This document shows, piece by piece, positions 7,738 through 13,185 of a DNA stretch of 13,185 nucleotides. Positions within the stretch are counted from its first letter, which is position 1. The number at the start of each line of letters is the position of its first letter. The DNA is from Candidatus Schekmanbacteria bacterium GWA2_38_11 (lineage in GTDB: Bacteria; Schekmanbacteria; GWA2-38-11), in assembly GCA_001790645.1 (NCBI GenBank), contig MGDB01000109.1:13760-26944 (forward strand), in the 5' to 3' direction. The notes beneath the pieces were generated by a model that saw nothing but the letters and a program-made list of their open reading frames with translations, was not told the DNA's origin and ran no database searches. The position numbers and the translations under genes are program-made.

Positions 7738-7900
7738 GTGTAGGGACATGCCCTATTCGGCTTTTGATTTGATGTATGGACAGAGAGCCATAGGACCCTT
7801 CGATCCTTCGACAGGCTCAGGATGCTCAGGGCGCTGCATGGTAAGCTCTGAGCTTGCCGAAGAGTCGAACCATCAGCCGATTGGAGGTATTCCCTGCATT
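7738..7900. repeat. Nested palindromic MITE-like element between aroC and DUF4124 gene
   Basis: The outer arms are 7738-7763 (GTGTAGGGACATGCCCTATT...) and 7874-7900 (CAGCCGATTGG...CCCTGCATT), imperfectly inverted, sharing TGYAGGGA and ATCGGCT/ATTCGGCT blocks. Inside lies a second palindrome: CTTCGACAGGCTCAG (7806-7820) against CTGAGCTTGCCGAAG (7848-7862). The inner motif TTCGACAGGCTCAGG resembles a palindrome seen in many environmental genomes. No coding potential. The 231-base gap contains nothing else except the aroC 3' hairpin and the start region of the next gene. Confidence 0.75.
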
Positions 7901-7914
7901 AACTTGAGGTATAT

Positions 7915-8472
7915 ATGAAAATGAAAATACTACTTATAATGACTCTCTCAATATTCTTCTTTCTCCTTCCCTCTCCTTCTTCTGCCGCAATATACAAATT
8001 CGTTGATGACCAGGGAGTTATTCACTTTGTAGATACCTATGATTTAATACCAGAAAAATACAGACTAAGATCATCTGAGGAAAAACTCAAGGAAGAGAGA
8101 AAAGAAGAAGAAATGAAACCTCAAACGCCTGTCATTTCTACTCCTAAAGAAGAAAAAGAGGCAGCAAAAGAGCCTGAGAAAAAAAAGAGTGAAGATGAAA
8201 TAATAGAAGAATGGAACAAAAAACTCCAAGAGGCTAACGATAATATTGCAAAGGCTAAAGCTGCTCTGGATGAGGCTGAAAGGTTTGAAAACCGCACTGT
8301 AAGCTCTTATTCAAGGGAAAATTATACCAATGCTGACAGAAAGGCAGCTCAGGAAGCTACTGAGGCTGCAAAAAAAAATTTAGAAAAAGCCCAAAAAGAT
8401 TTGGATGAGTTAGCAGAAATAGCCAGGAGCGAGGCACCATATTCATGGTGGCGTGAAAATTTTTATAAATAA
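7915..8472 (+). CDS. Secreted DUF4124 protein with coiled coil
   Basis: A periplasmic protein of 185 residues, function unknown. Residues 1-24 form a signal peptide (cleavage SSA/AIYK). Residues 25-52 (AIYKFVDDQGVIHFVDT) match the start of the DUF4124 domain, a short beta module found in many proteobacterial secreted proteins. Residues about 55-95 are a Glu/Lys-rich low-complexity linker, and about 95-170 a predicted helical coiled coil rich in Ala, Glu and Lys. The C-terminus, PYSWWRENFYK, is aromatic. Start ATG 7915 has GAGG at 7906-7909. It converges with the next gene, stops 9 bases apart. DUF4124 proteins sometimes act in envelope or secretion contexts, but nothing here fixes a role. Confidence 0.85.
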   Translation: MKMKILLIMTLSIFFFLLPSPSSAAIYKFVDDQGVIHFVDTYDLIPEKYRLRSSEEKLKEERKEEEMKPQTPVISTPKEEKEAAKEPEKKKSEDEIIEEWNKKLQEANDNIAKAKAALDEAERFENRTVSSYSRENYTNADRKAAQEATEAAKKNLEKAQKDLDELAEIARSEAPYSWWRENFYK

Positions 8473-8500
8473 AAAACCTTCCTACCGGTTTATTTTGATT
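8463..8500. terminator. Possible weak bidirectional terminator between convergent genes
   Basis: Around the 9-base gap, AAATAAAAAACC and GGTTTATTTT form an imperfect A/T-flanked stem with a short loop (TTCCTACC). It could end transcripts from both sides, but the GC stem is only a few pairs. Confidence 0.3.
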
Positions 8501-8928
8501 TTAAATTTCTCTATTTTTCCGTCAGGTAAAATTTTCTTAATTTCGTAGGGCCTTACTTCTATCTTTCCAAGCAGCTTACCGTCCTTGTCATACTGGTAGA
8601 TACGATTGCCACGAATTTTTTCCCTCTTTACATCTCCCTTGTCATACAAGACATTGTCACCCTTAATATTTCCTGTACGCACCAGCTCACCTTTGGAATT
8701 ATAGAAATAAATCTTCCCCTTCTTTACCTCCGACTTCTCAATTGTTTCCTGTGTATTGTCCTTAATATAAGTAGTTTTAACGCCGGGGCTGTAAGTTTTA
8801 GGGAATATAATTCCCTTTTCTTTTTTAGGAGGTAATTTTTCGGCTTCCTCTGCTCTAAGTGAGAATGAAACTAAAAAAGACAGCAGCGCAAATATCCAGA
8901 AAAGCACTCTTGTTTTTTTATAATTCAT
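8482..8928 (-). CDS. Small secreted beta-repeat protein, unknown function
   Basis: A 148-residue protein with a signal peptide (1-26, cleavage LRA/EE). The mature part is Lys/Glu-rich with short repeated beta-hairpin-like units such as KIYFYNSKGELVRTG, NRIYQYDKDGKLLGKI and ILPDGKIEKFKI. These recall MORN/YwqK-type or RHS-like 'YDxxGKLxG' strands but the match is loose. No catalytic motif is visible. The start ATG (8926-8928) is well placed behind AAGGAGC on the - strand. It lies downstream of the peptidase gene on the same strand, separated by the 8999-9110 hairpin element, so it may have its own promoter. I do not assign a family. Confidence 0.75.
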   Translation of the reverse strand: MNYKKTRVLFWIFALLSFLVSFSLRAEEAEKLPPKKEKGIIFPKTYSPGVKTTYIKDNTQETIEKSEVKKGKIYFYNSKGELVRTGNIKGDNVLYDKGDVKREKIRGNRIYQYDKDGKLLGKIEVRPYEIKKILPDGKIEKFKIKINR

Positions 8929-8998
8929 ATTAAGCTCCTTTTATAAAAGGTAATATCCAGGAAGCTTTAAAATTTCAAGGGCTAAAAGGATCCGATGC

Positions 8999-9110
8999 CT
9001 CAAAAAAAATCAAATTCCCCCATTTGCCCCTTTTCTAAAGGGGGGTTGTTGGGATTCCCTGTTAAATAGAAGAAACAAATAACTTCCCCCTTTGTAAAAG
9101 GGGGATTTAT
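8999..9110. repeat. C-run/G-run double hairpin element
   Basis: CCCCTTT (9027-9033) pairs with AAAGGGG (9037-9043) around TCT, and TCCCCCTTT (9085-9093) with AAAGGGGGA (9097-9105) around GTA. AAATTCCCCC and GGGGGATTT flank the pair, so the whole can also fold into one larger inverted structure. This type of AAATCCCCCTTT palindrome is common in cyanobacterial and deltaproteobacterial intergenic DNA. The hairpin at 9085-9105 lies just after the peptidase stop codon on the - strand and may serve as its terminator. Confidence 0.7.
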
Positions 9111-9114
9111 CTTC

Positions 9115-10188
9115 TCAAATTTCAAACACATCAGGAATATTTTTCGTAAGCACCTCGCACCCTGACTCTGTCACATAAACCATATCCTCAATTCTTACAC
9201 CCCCGAGCTTCGGGATATATATTCCTGGTTCAATGGTAAATACCATTCCCTCCCTGATTTTTTCATTTACTCTCTTAATTATTCTCGGGTCCTCATGAAC
9301 ATCAAGACCAACTCCATGGCCTGTGGCGTGACCAAAATATTTCTCAAATCCCTGCTCCTTTATGTAATCCTTTGCCGCTGCATCAATCTCACCGCAGGTG
9401 ACTCCGGGATTTATCATTTCTATAGCAATGCTTTGAGCTTTTTTCACAATTTTATAGATTTTCTCCTCCCTTTTACCGGGTTTCCCTATTGAAAAGGTTC
9501 TTGTAACATCAGAGTGGTACCCTTCATAGCAGCAGCCAAAATCAACTACAACAAGGTCTCCCTTTGATATCTTCTTGTTTGAGGCAATCCCGTGAGGAAG
9601 GGCCGATCTTTTCCCTGAGGCAACAATCAAATCAAATGACAATTTCTGCGCTCCAAGTCTTCTGAGCTGGTATTCAAACTCAAAGACTATATCTTTTTCA
9701 GAAACTCCTTCCCTTATTTTGCCCACGATTCCTTTAAGGCCATCTTCAAGGATTGAAATAGCCTTCTTTATTTTTTTCATCTCTTCCTTATCCTTGACAA
9801 TCCTCAAAGATTCTACAAGCCCGTCAATTGGAACCAGTTTTGTTGGTGATAAAGCTTTCTTTAAGCTCTGATAAAAAGAAAAAGGCATATAAGGTGCTTC
9901 AAATCCGAGGGTTCTTAACTTAGCTTTTCTGCAAAATTCCTTGATACTCTCATTCTGGTTTTTAAATTCATTAATTTTAAACCCTTTAACTTCCTTTTTA
10001 ACCTGTGTTATGTATCTGAAGTCAGTAAAGAAGAAGTTTTTTTTGGGGGTCATGGTAATAAACCCGGAAGAGCCTGTGAAGTTTGAGAGATACCTGACAT
10101 TGAGAAGATTTGTAATCAGCATACCATAAAGAGGCGGCCTTATAAATTTTTGCAGCGCTTTTATACGGGAAGTGGTGTTTAATCTCAT
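9115..10188 (-). CDS. Xaa-Pro aminopeptidase/dipeptidase, M24 family
   Basis: A cytoplasmic metallopeptidase that removes N-terminal residues preceding proline. From the ATG at 10186-10188 it has 357 residues. The N-terminal creatinase-like domain (about 1-130) includes GMLITNLLNVRYLSNFTGSSG. The pita-bread catalytic domain follows, with metal ligands Asp216 (VVDFG), Asp227 (HSDVTRTF), His291 (GHATGHGVG), Glu320 (TIEPG) and Glu334 (RIED), plus His199 (ALPHG). All are present. The frame remains open upstream to a TTG at 10255-10257, but that 23-codon extension reads through a CCTGCCGGCAGG palindrome and does not look like protein. No clear Shine-Dalgarno site precedes 10188. pepQ beside aroQ is usual in Geobacter-like clusters. 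Confidence 0.92.
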   Translation of the reverse strand: MRLNTTSRIKALQKFIRPPLYGMLITNLLNVRYLSNFTGSSGFITMTPKKNFFFTDFRYITQVKKEVKGFKINEFKNQNESIKEFCRKAKLRTLGFEAPYMPFSFYQSLKKALSPTKLVPIDGLVESLRIVKDKEEMKKIKKAISILEDGLKGIVGKIREGVSEKDIVFEFEYQLRRLGAQKLSFDLIVASGKRSALPHGIASNKKISKGDLVVVDFGCCYEGYHSDVTRTFSIGKPGKREEKIYKIVKKAQSIAIEMINPGVTCGEIDAAAKDYIKEQGFEKYFGHATGHGVGLDVHEDPRIIKRVNEKIREGMVFTIEPGIYIPKLGGVRIEDMVYVTESGCEVLTKNIPDVFEI

Positions 10189-10203
10189 AAGTAGGTTTAA
10201 CAG

Positions 10204-10240
10204 ACAGCCGCCTGCCTGCCGGCAGGTCCCACCTGTCAGC
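10204..10240. repeat. CCTGCCGGCAGG palindrome upstream of the peptidase start
   Basis: A perfect 12-base palindrome (10215-10226) sits within a GC-rich block quite unlike the surrounding A+T-rich DNA; GACAG (10204-10208) and CTGTC (10233-10237) flank it. It occupies the place where a ribosome binding site for the peptidase would be expected to start. It is similar to GCCTGC..GCAGGC repeats seen dispersed in uncultured-lineage genomes. Confidence 0.6.
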
Positions 10241-10260
10241 GATTTTGTTATTATCAAAAT

Positions 10261-10320
10261 GGGTAGGTTAGGGTCTCCTGACCCTAATTCAAAGCGGGGT
10301 CTGGAGACCCTAACCTACCC
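10261..10320. repeat. Long near-perfect inverted repeat between aroQ and peptidase
   Basis: GGGTAGGTTAGGGTCTCCTG... (10261-10284) pairs with GGGGTCTGGAGACCC... (10296-10320) in a stem of about 24 bp with one or two mismatches and an 11-base loop. There is no T run on the - strand. This is the strongest hairpin in the window. It probably belongs to a non-autonomous dispersed repeat family; it could also attenuate aroQ-to-peptidase read-through. Confidence 0.8.
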
Positions 10321-10375
10321 GTGGTTTTTGCTACATATGAATACAATAATTCAAAGCCAATCTTTTTTTTGGAGA

Positions 10376-10816
10376 TTATTTTGTTTTAAGAAAATCTATT
10401 GCTGCCGCTAACCCAAGCAAATACGAGTTGCTTCCAAACCCTGTGATAGTGCCAACTGCAATATCTGAAATCATGGACTTCTTTCTGAACTCTTCTCTCT
10501 TAAAGATATTTGACAGATGGACTTCGATACAGGGAATTTTTGTTGAAAGCAAAGCGTCCCTGATACAGACAGAAGAATGGGTAAGCCCGCCAGGGTTTAA
10601 AATTATGAGATCAACTTTCTTTATAGTTTTTTGGATTTTATCAACAATCTCTCCCTCATGGTTTGACTGAAAAAAGTTAATGCTGACCCCGGCTTCTTTT
10701 GCAGCTTTTGTGAGAGAGGAGTTGATATCTTTTAGAGTTTCTTTCCCGTAGACCTCAGGCTCTCTTGTGCCCAAAAGGTTCAGGTTTGGACCATGAATTA
10801 CAAGAATAGTTGGCAT
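10376..10816 (-). CDS. aroQ: 3-dehydroquinate dehydratase, type II
   Basis: AroQ dehydrates 3-dehydroquinate to 3-dehydroshikimate, step three of the shikimate pathway, as a cytoplasmic dodecamer in characterised members. The 146 residues match the family length. Visible features: HGPNLNLLGTREP (8-20), catalytic Tyr23 with the preceding flexible lid Arg18, Asn74 in NPGGLTH, Arg86, catalytic His100 in EVHLSN, and Arg107/Arg111. The usual N-P/A-A/G-A-Y-T-H block reads NPGG-L-TH, so the common Tyr is Leu; other residues are intact. The ribosome binding site is weak (GAAGAAG). It is transcribed away from aroB, with the peptidase downstream across the 10261-10320 hairpin. Confidence 0.96.
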   Translation of the reverse strand: MPTILVIHGPNLNLLGTREPEVYGKETLKDINSSLTKAAKEAGVSINFFQSNHEGEIVDKIQKTIKKVDLIILNPGGLTHSSVCIRDALLSTKIPCIEVHLSNIFKREEFRKKSMISDIAVGTITGFGSNSYLLGLAAAIDFLKTK

Positions 10817-10845
10817 AAAGTTCTTCTTCTAAAAAAGTCTTTATA

Positions 10846-10961
10846 AGGGTTCAAGAGGTCTAGGGTTCTATGATTCAAGTGAAAAAAAATTAAATACCAA
10901 AAATTTGAATTTTTATTTTTGAACTTTGCGTTTCGCTTGAACCCTCGAATTCTTGAACCCT
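10846..10961. repeat. Large TTCAAG-type palindrome between aroQ and aroB
   Basis: AGGGTTCAAGA (10846-10856) is perfectly inverted at 10951-10961. AGGGTTC (10862-10868) pairs with GAACCCT (10939-10945), and TTCAAG (10874-10879) has an inverse at 10936-10941. The core (10880-10930) is extremely A+T-rich. The element sits in the divergent intergenic region, where promoters of aroQ and of the aroB side would be expected. Confidence 0.7.
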
Positions 10962-11001
10962 CCCTCTTAATTTTTTTAAATAATATCAGCAGGGAATCTG
11001 T

Positions 11002-11136
11002 ATGTCAAGGATTCTGAACGAGAGGAGAGCTCTAAAAAAATCTGGTTTTATGATTATACCGATTAGAGATGAGGTTCAACAGATTGAATTTAAAAAATTT
11101 TTAAAATTTGAGGTTGATTTCTACTATAATCTGTGA
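11002..11136 (+). CDS. Small 44-residue ORF ahead of aroB
   Basis: ATG at 11002 has AGGG at 10991-10994, 7 bases upstream, and the frame stays open to TGA 11134-11136. The product (MSRILNERRALKKSG... ending DFYYNL) is basic at the N-terminus, then mixed charged/hydrophobic (IPIRDEVQQIEFKKFLKFEV), without a signal peptide or membrane segment. No family recognised. It ends 17 bases before the aroB ATG, so translation could be coupled, as with a leader peptide. Alternatively it is a chance ORF in low-complexity DNA. Confidence 0.4.
   Translation: MSRILNERRALKKSGFMIIPIRDEVQQIEFKKFLKFEVDFYYNL
11125..11130 (+). promoter_or_regulatory. Possible aroB -10 box
   Basis: A consensus TATAAT lies 23 bases before the aroB ATG at 11154. 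No convincing -35 box is seen 16-18 bases upstream. If used, transcription would begin after the GTG at 11133 and would support the ATG at 11154 as the aroB start. It lies inside the small ORF, so both cannot be assumed at once. Confidence 0.35.
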
Positions 11137-11153
11137 AAAAGATAAGAGTTAAT

Positions 11154-12233
11154 ATGAAAACTGTAATAGTAAACTTAAAAGAGCGAAGCTATAAAATCTT
11201 AATCGGGTCAGGACTCCTACGGAGGATAAATGATTTTATAGGAAGCCTCGGGGACATGGAAAAGATTATGATTATAACAAACCCCCCGGTATTCTCTCTT
11301 TATGCAAAGGGTATAGAAAACCAGATTCGAAAAAATTATAAAGTTACAACCGCTATTGTTCCTGATGAAGAGAGAGCTAAGAGCCTGAAATGGGCAAAGT
11401 TCCTCTATGACAAGATGGTAAAAGAAAAAATGGAAAGAGGTTCTTTGGTTATAACAGTTGGCGGCGGGGTTGTAGGGGACTTAGGAGGTTTTGTCGCATC
11501 AACCTATATGAGGGGTATTCCCTATATACAGGTACCAACAACACTACTTGCTCAGGTTGATTCAAGCATAGGAGGAAAAGTTGCAATAGACCATCCCCTG
11601 GGCAAAAACCTTATAGGTTCTTTTTACCAGCCAAAGCAGGTAATAATTGATTCTGATGTTCTGGAAACCTTGCCTGAAAAAGAATTTAAAAATGGCATGG
11701 CTGAGATAATAAAAATGGCTGCAATCAGGGACAAAGAGTTATTCTCAATCCTTGAAAAAAAGCTTTACACAATATCTCAGGACAAGGTGCTTTTAAATAA
11801 AGTTATTTTCAGGTCATGCCTTCATAAGGCAAAGATAGTGGAGCAGGATGAAAAGGAAAAGTATTTAAGGGCTATACTAAATTACGGGCATACAATTGGT
11901 CACGCCCTTGAGTCCCTCGGAAAATATCATACACTGACTCATGGAGAAGCGGTTTTAATCGGGATGTTCCTTGCAGCAGAAATATCCTATAAAACCGGTG
12001 TGTGCAAAAAAGATGTTATGGACAGGCAGCAGAATCTTATACGTTTGTTAGGTCTTCCGGGAAAGAGGTTATCCTTTTCCATAAAGAAAGTAATGGAAGC
12101 TATGGAAAGAGACAAAAAGGTCAAAAAGGGAAAAATTCGTTTTGTATTGACAAAAGATATAGGCTCTGCAATCATTCGTGAGGATGTTCCCGGAGAGATA
12201 GTAAGTTCAGTTATCAAGAATTTCTTTCAATAG
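11154..12233 (+). CDS. aroB: 3-dehydroquinate synthase
   Basis: AroB converts DAHP to 3-dehydroquinate, step two of the shikimate pathway, with NAD+ and a divalent metal. ATG 11154 is chosen: AAGAG at about 11144-11148 is well spaced and the product begins MKTVIVNLKERSYKILIGSG, the usual family start; a GTG at 11133 would add seven residues without a binding site. In the 359-residue product the NAD-binding GGGVVGDLGGF is at 103-113, DSSIGGK at 136-142, and metal ligands Glu184 (AEIIK), His246 (GHTIGH) and His263 (LTHGE). tyrS follows after 17 bases, so the two are likely cotranscribed. Confidence 0.96.
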   Translation: MKTVIVNLKERSYKILIGSGLLRRINDFIGSLGDMEKIMIITNPPVFSLYAKGIENQIRKNYKVTTAIVPDEERAKSLKWAKFLYDKMVKEKMERGSLVITVGGGVVGDLGGFVASTYMRGIPYIQVPTTLLAQVDSSIGGKVAIDHPLGKNLIGSFYQPKQVIIDSDVLETLPEKEFKNGMAEIIKMAAIRDKELFSILEKKLYTISQDKVLLNKVIFRSCLHKAKIVEQDEKEKYLRAILNYGHTIGHALESLGKYHTLTHGEAVLIGMFLAAEISYKTGVCKKDVMDRQQNLIRLLGLPGKRLSFSIKKVMEAMERDKKVKKGKIRFVLTKDIGSAIIREDVPGEIVSSVIKNFFQ

Positions 12234-12250
12234 AATAAGGCCATTATCCT

Positions 12251-13185
12251 ATGGAGGTATCTGACCAGATTGAAATAATAAAAAGAGGCGCAGTAGAGAT
12301 AATAACTGAGGAGGAACTCGCAAAAAAACTCCTTGAAGCAAAGAAAAATAAAAGGCCATTAAGAATAAAAGCAGGTTTTGACCCAACTGCTCCTGACATC
12401 CACTTAGGTCATACAGTTTTACTCCAGAAATTGTCTGCTTTCCAGAAACTCGGCCATAAGGTAATATTTCTTATCGGAGATTTTACTGCCCTCATTGGAG
12501 ACCCATCAGGTAAAAGCGAAACCCGAAAACCGATGACAAGAGAGGAAATCATTAAAAACTCCAAAACCTACCAGGATCAGGTTTTTAAAATATTAGACCC
12601 GGAGAAAACCGAAGTCGTTTTTAACAGCTCATGGATGGAAAAAATATCAGTTGCTCAACTCCTCCAAATAGCCTCCCAGCATACAGTAGCAAGGATGCTT
12701 GAGCGAGATGATTTTTCTAAGAGGTTTAAGTCGGAAAGACCCATCGGAATTCATGAGTTTATCTATCCTTTAATCCAGGGATATGATTCAGTCGCTATAA
12801 AGGCTGATGTAGAACTTGGCGGCACAGACCAGAAGTTTAACCTCCTTGTAGGAAGGGACTTGCAGCGATTTTTTAACCAGGAACCTCAGGTTATAATAAC
12901 CATGCCTCTCCTTGAGGGACTTGATGGTGAAAACAAGATGAGTAAAAGCCAGGGAAATTATGTAGGTATTACAGAAACTCCAAATGAAATCTTCGGGAAG
13001 CTGATGTCAATTTCAGACCAGCTGATGCTCAAATATTATGAGCTTTTAAGTGAAGTCTCAAAGGAGGAGCTTGAGGATATAAAGGCAGATAAAGTCCATC
13101 CCATGGAGGCAAAGCAGAAGCTGGCAAAGGAGATTGTTGCAAGGTTCAACAGCCTTGAAGCTGCCAGGAAGGCTGAAGAGGATTT
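12251..13185 (+). CDS. tyrS: Tyrosyl-tRNA synthetase, partial (runs off window)
   Basis: It charges tRNA-Tyr with tyrosine. ATG 12251 opens a frame that continues to the window end, 311 complete codons with no stop; the C-terminal (S4-type) RNA-binding part lies outside. Class I signatures are HLGH at 51-54 ([13 protein letters not shown]) and KMSKS at 229-233, with tyrosine-pocket elements such as [22 protein letters not shown] between them. The motif pattern is that of the TyrZ/TyrS2-type bacterial enzyme. A possible AAGG lies about 10 bases upstream of the ATG. Distance to aroB is 17 bases, suggesting a shared transcript. Confidence 0.95.
   Translation, partial: MEVSDQIEIIKRGAVEIITEEELAKKLLEAKKNKRPLRIKAGFDPTAPDIHLGHTVLLQKLSAFQKLGHKVIFLIGDFTALIGDPSGKSETRKPMTREEIIKNSKTYQDQVFKILDPEKTEVVFNSSWMEKISVAQLLQIASQHTVARMLERDDFSKRFKSERPIGIHEFIYPLIQGYDSVAIKADVELGGTDQKFNLLVGRDLQRFFNQEPQVIITMPLLEGLDGENKMSKSQGNYVGITETPNEIFGKLMSISDQLMLKYYELLSEVSKEELEDIKADKVHPMEAKQKLAKEIVARFNSLEAARKAEED

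Noticed and set aside
10172..10411. + strand open frame across the 10204-10320 repeats
   Set aside because: It reads through palindromes and the peptidase start in antisense, with no binding site or recognisable product.
2600..10961. CRISPR array
   Set aside because: The repeats are diverse inverted structures, not regularly spaced identical direct repeats with unique spacers, and no cas gene is near.
11133..11153. GTG start for aroB at 11133
   Set aside because: No binding site, it overlaps the stop of the small ORF, and the family start matches the ATG at 11154.

Overview
The window is an A+T-rich stretch of a Gram-negative (diderm) bacterial chromosome. The genes point to a type IV pilus secretin locus (PilP, PilQ) next to shikimate-pathway genes (aroC, aroQ, aroB), an M24 peptidase and a tyrosyl-tRNA synthetase. 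A pilP-pilQ-aroC-(aroK)-aroB-pepQ-aroQ neighbourhood is known from Geobacter-like deltaproteobacteria and relatives. Here the same genes appear rearranged, with no aroK visible. Many different palindromic repeat families sit between the genes, as is common in slow-growing, uncultured soil, groundwater or sediment lineages (Desulfobacterota, Nitrospirota, Schekmanbacteria-like). Assignment to a phylum is inference only.

Layout. 1-156: leader with two overlapping, mutually exclusive hairpins. 157-2590: pilP then pilQ, one base apart, on the + strand; PilQ carries its own lipobox. 2591-2782: palindromic repeat. 2783-6010: two secreted proteins, a 217-residue protein of unknown function and a 799-residue surface protein of Big_1-like immunoglobulin modules with an acidic calcium-loop insert. 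6001-6343: two remnants of fibronectin type III domains, separated by a palindrome and followed by a strong terminator (6367-6416). 6502-7683: aroC. 7738-7900: nested palindromic element. 7915-8472: secreted DUF4124 coiled-coil protein, convergent with a small secreted protein on the - strand (8482-8928). 8999-9110: C-rich/G-rich hairpin element. 9115-10188 (-): Xaa-Pro peptidase, with repeat sequence right upstream of its start. 10376-10816 (-): aroQ. 10846-10961: another large palindrome in the divergent intergenic region. 11002-11136: unlisted 44-codon ORF with a good ribosome binding site, then aroB (11154-12233) and tyrS (12251 to the window end, partial).

How it fits together. PilP and PilQ are the inner-membrane-to-secretin connection and the outer-membrane pore of a type IV pilus machine. 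The two secreted genes straight after pilQ look like an accessory surface module lodged between pilQ and aroC. AroB, AroQ and AroC catalyse steps 2, 3 and 7 of chorismate synthesis. No CRISPR array, tRNA, rRNA, integrase or transposase was seen. The most unusual content is the dense set of unrelated intergenic palindromes, the fn3 debris, the calcium-loop insertion inside an Ig module, and the small ORF ahead of aroB.
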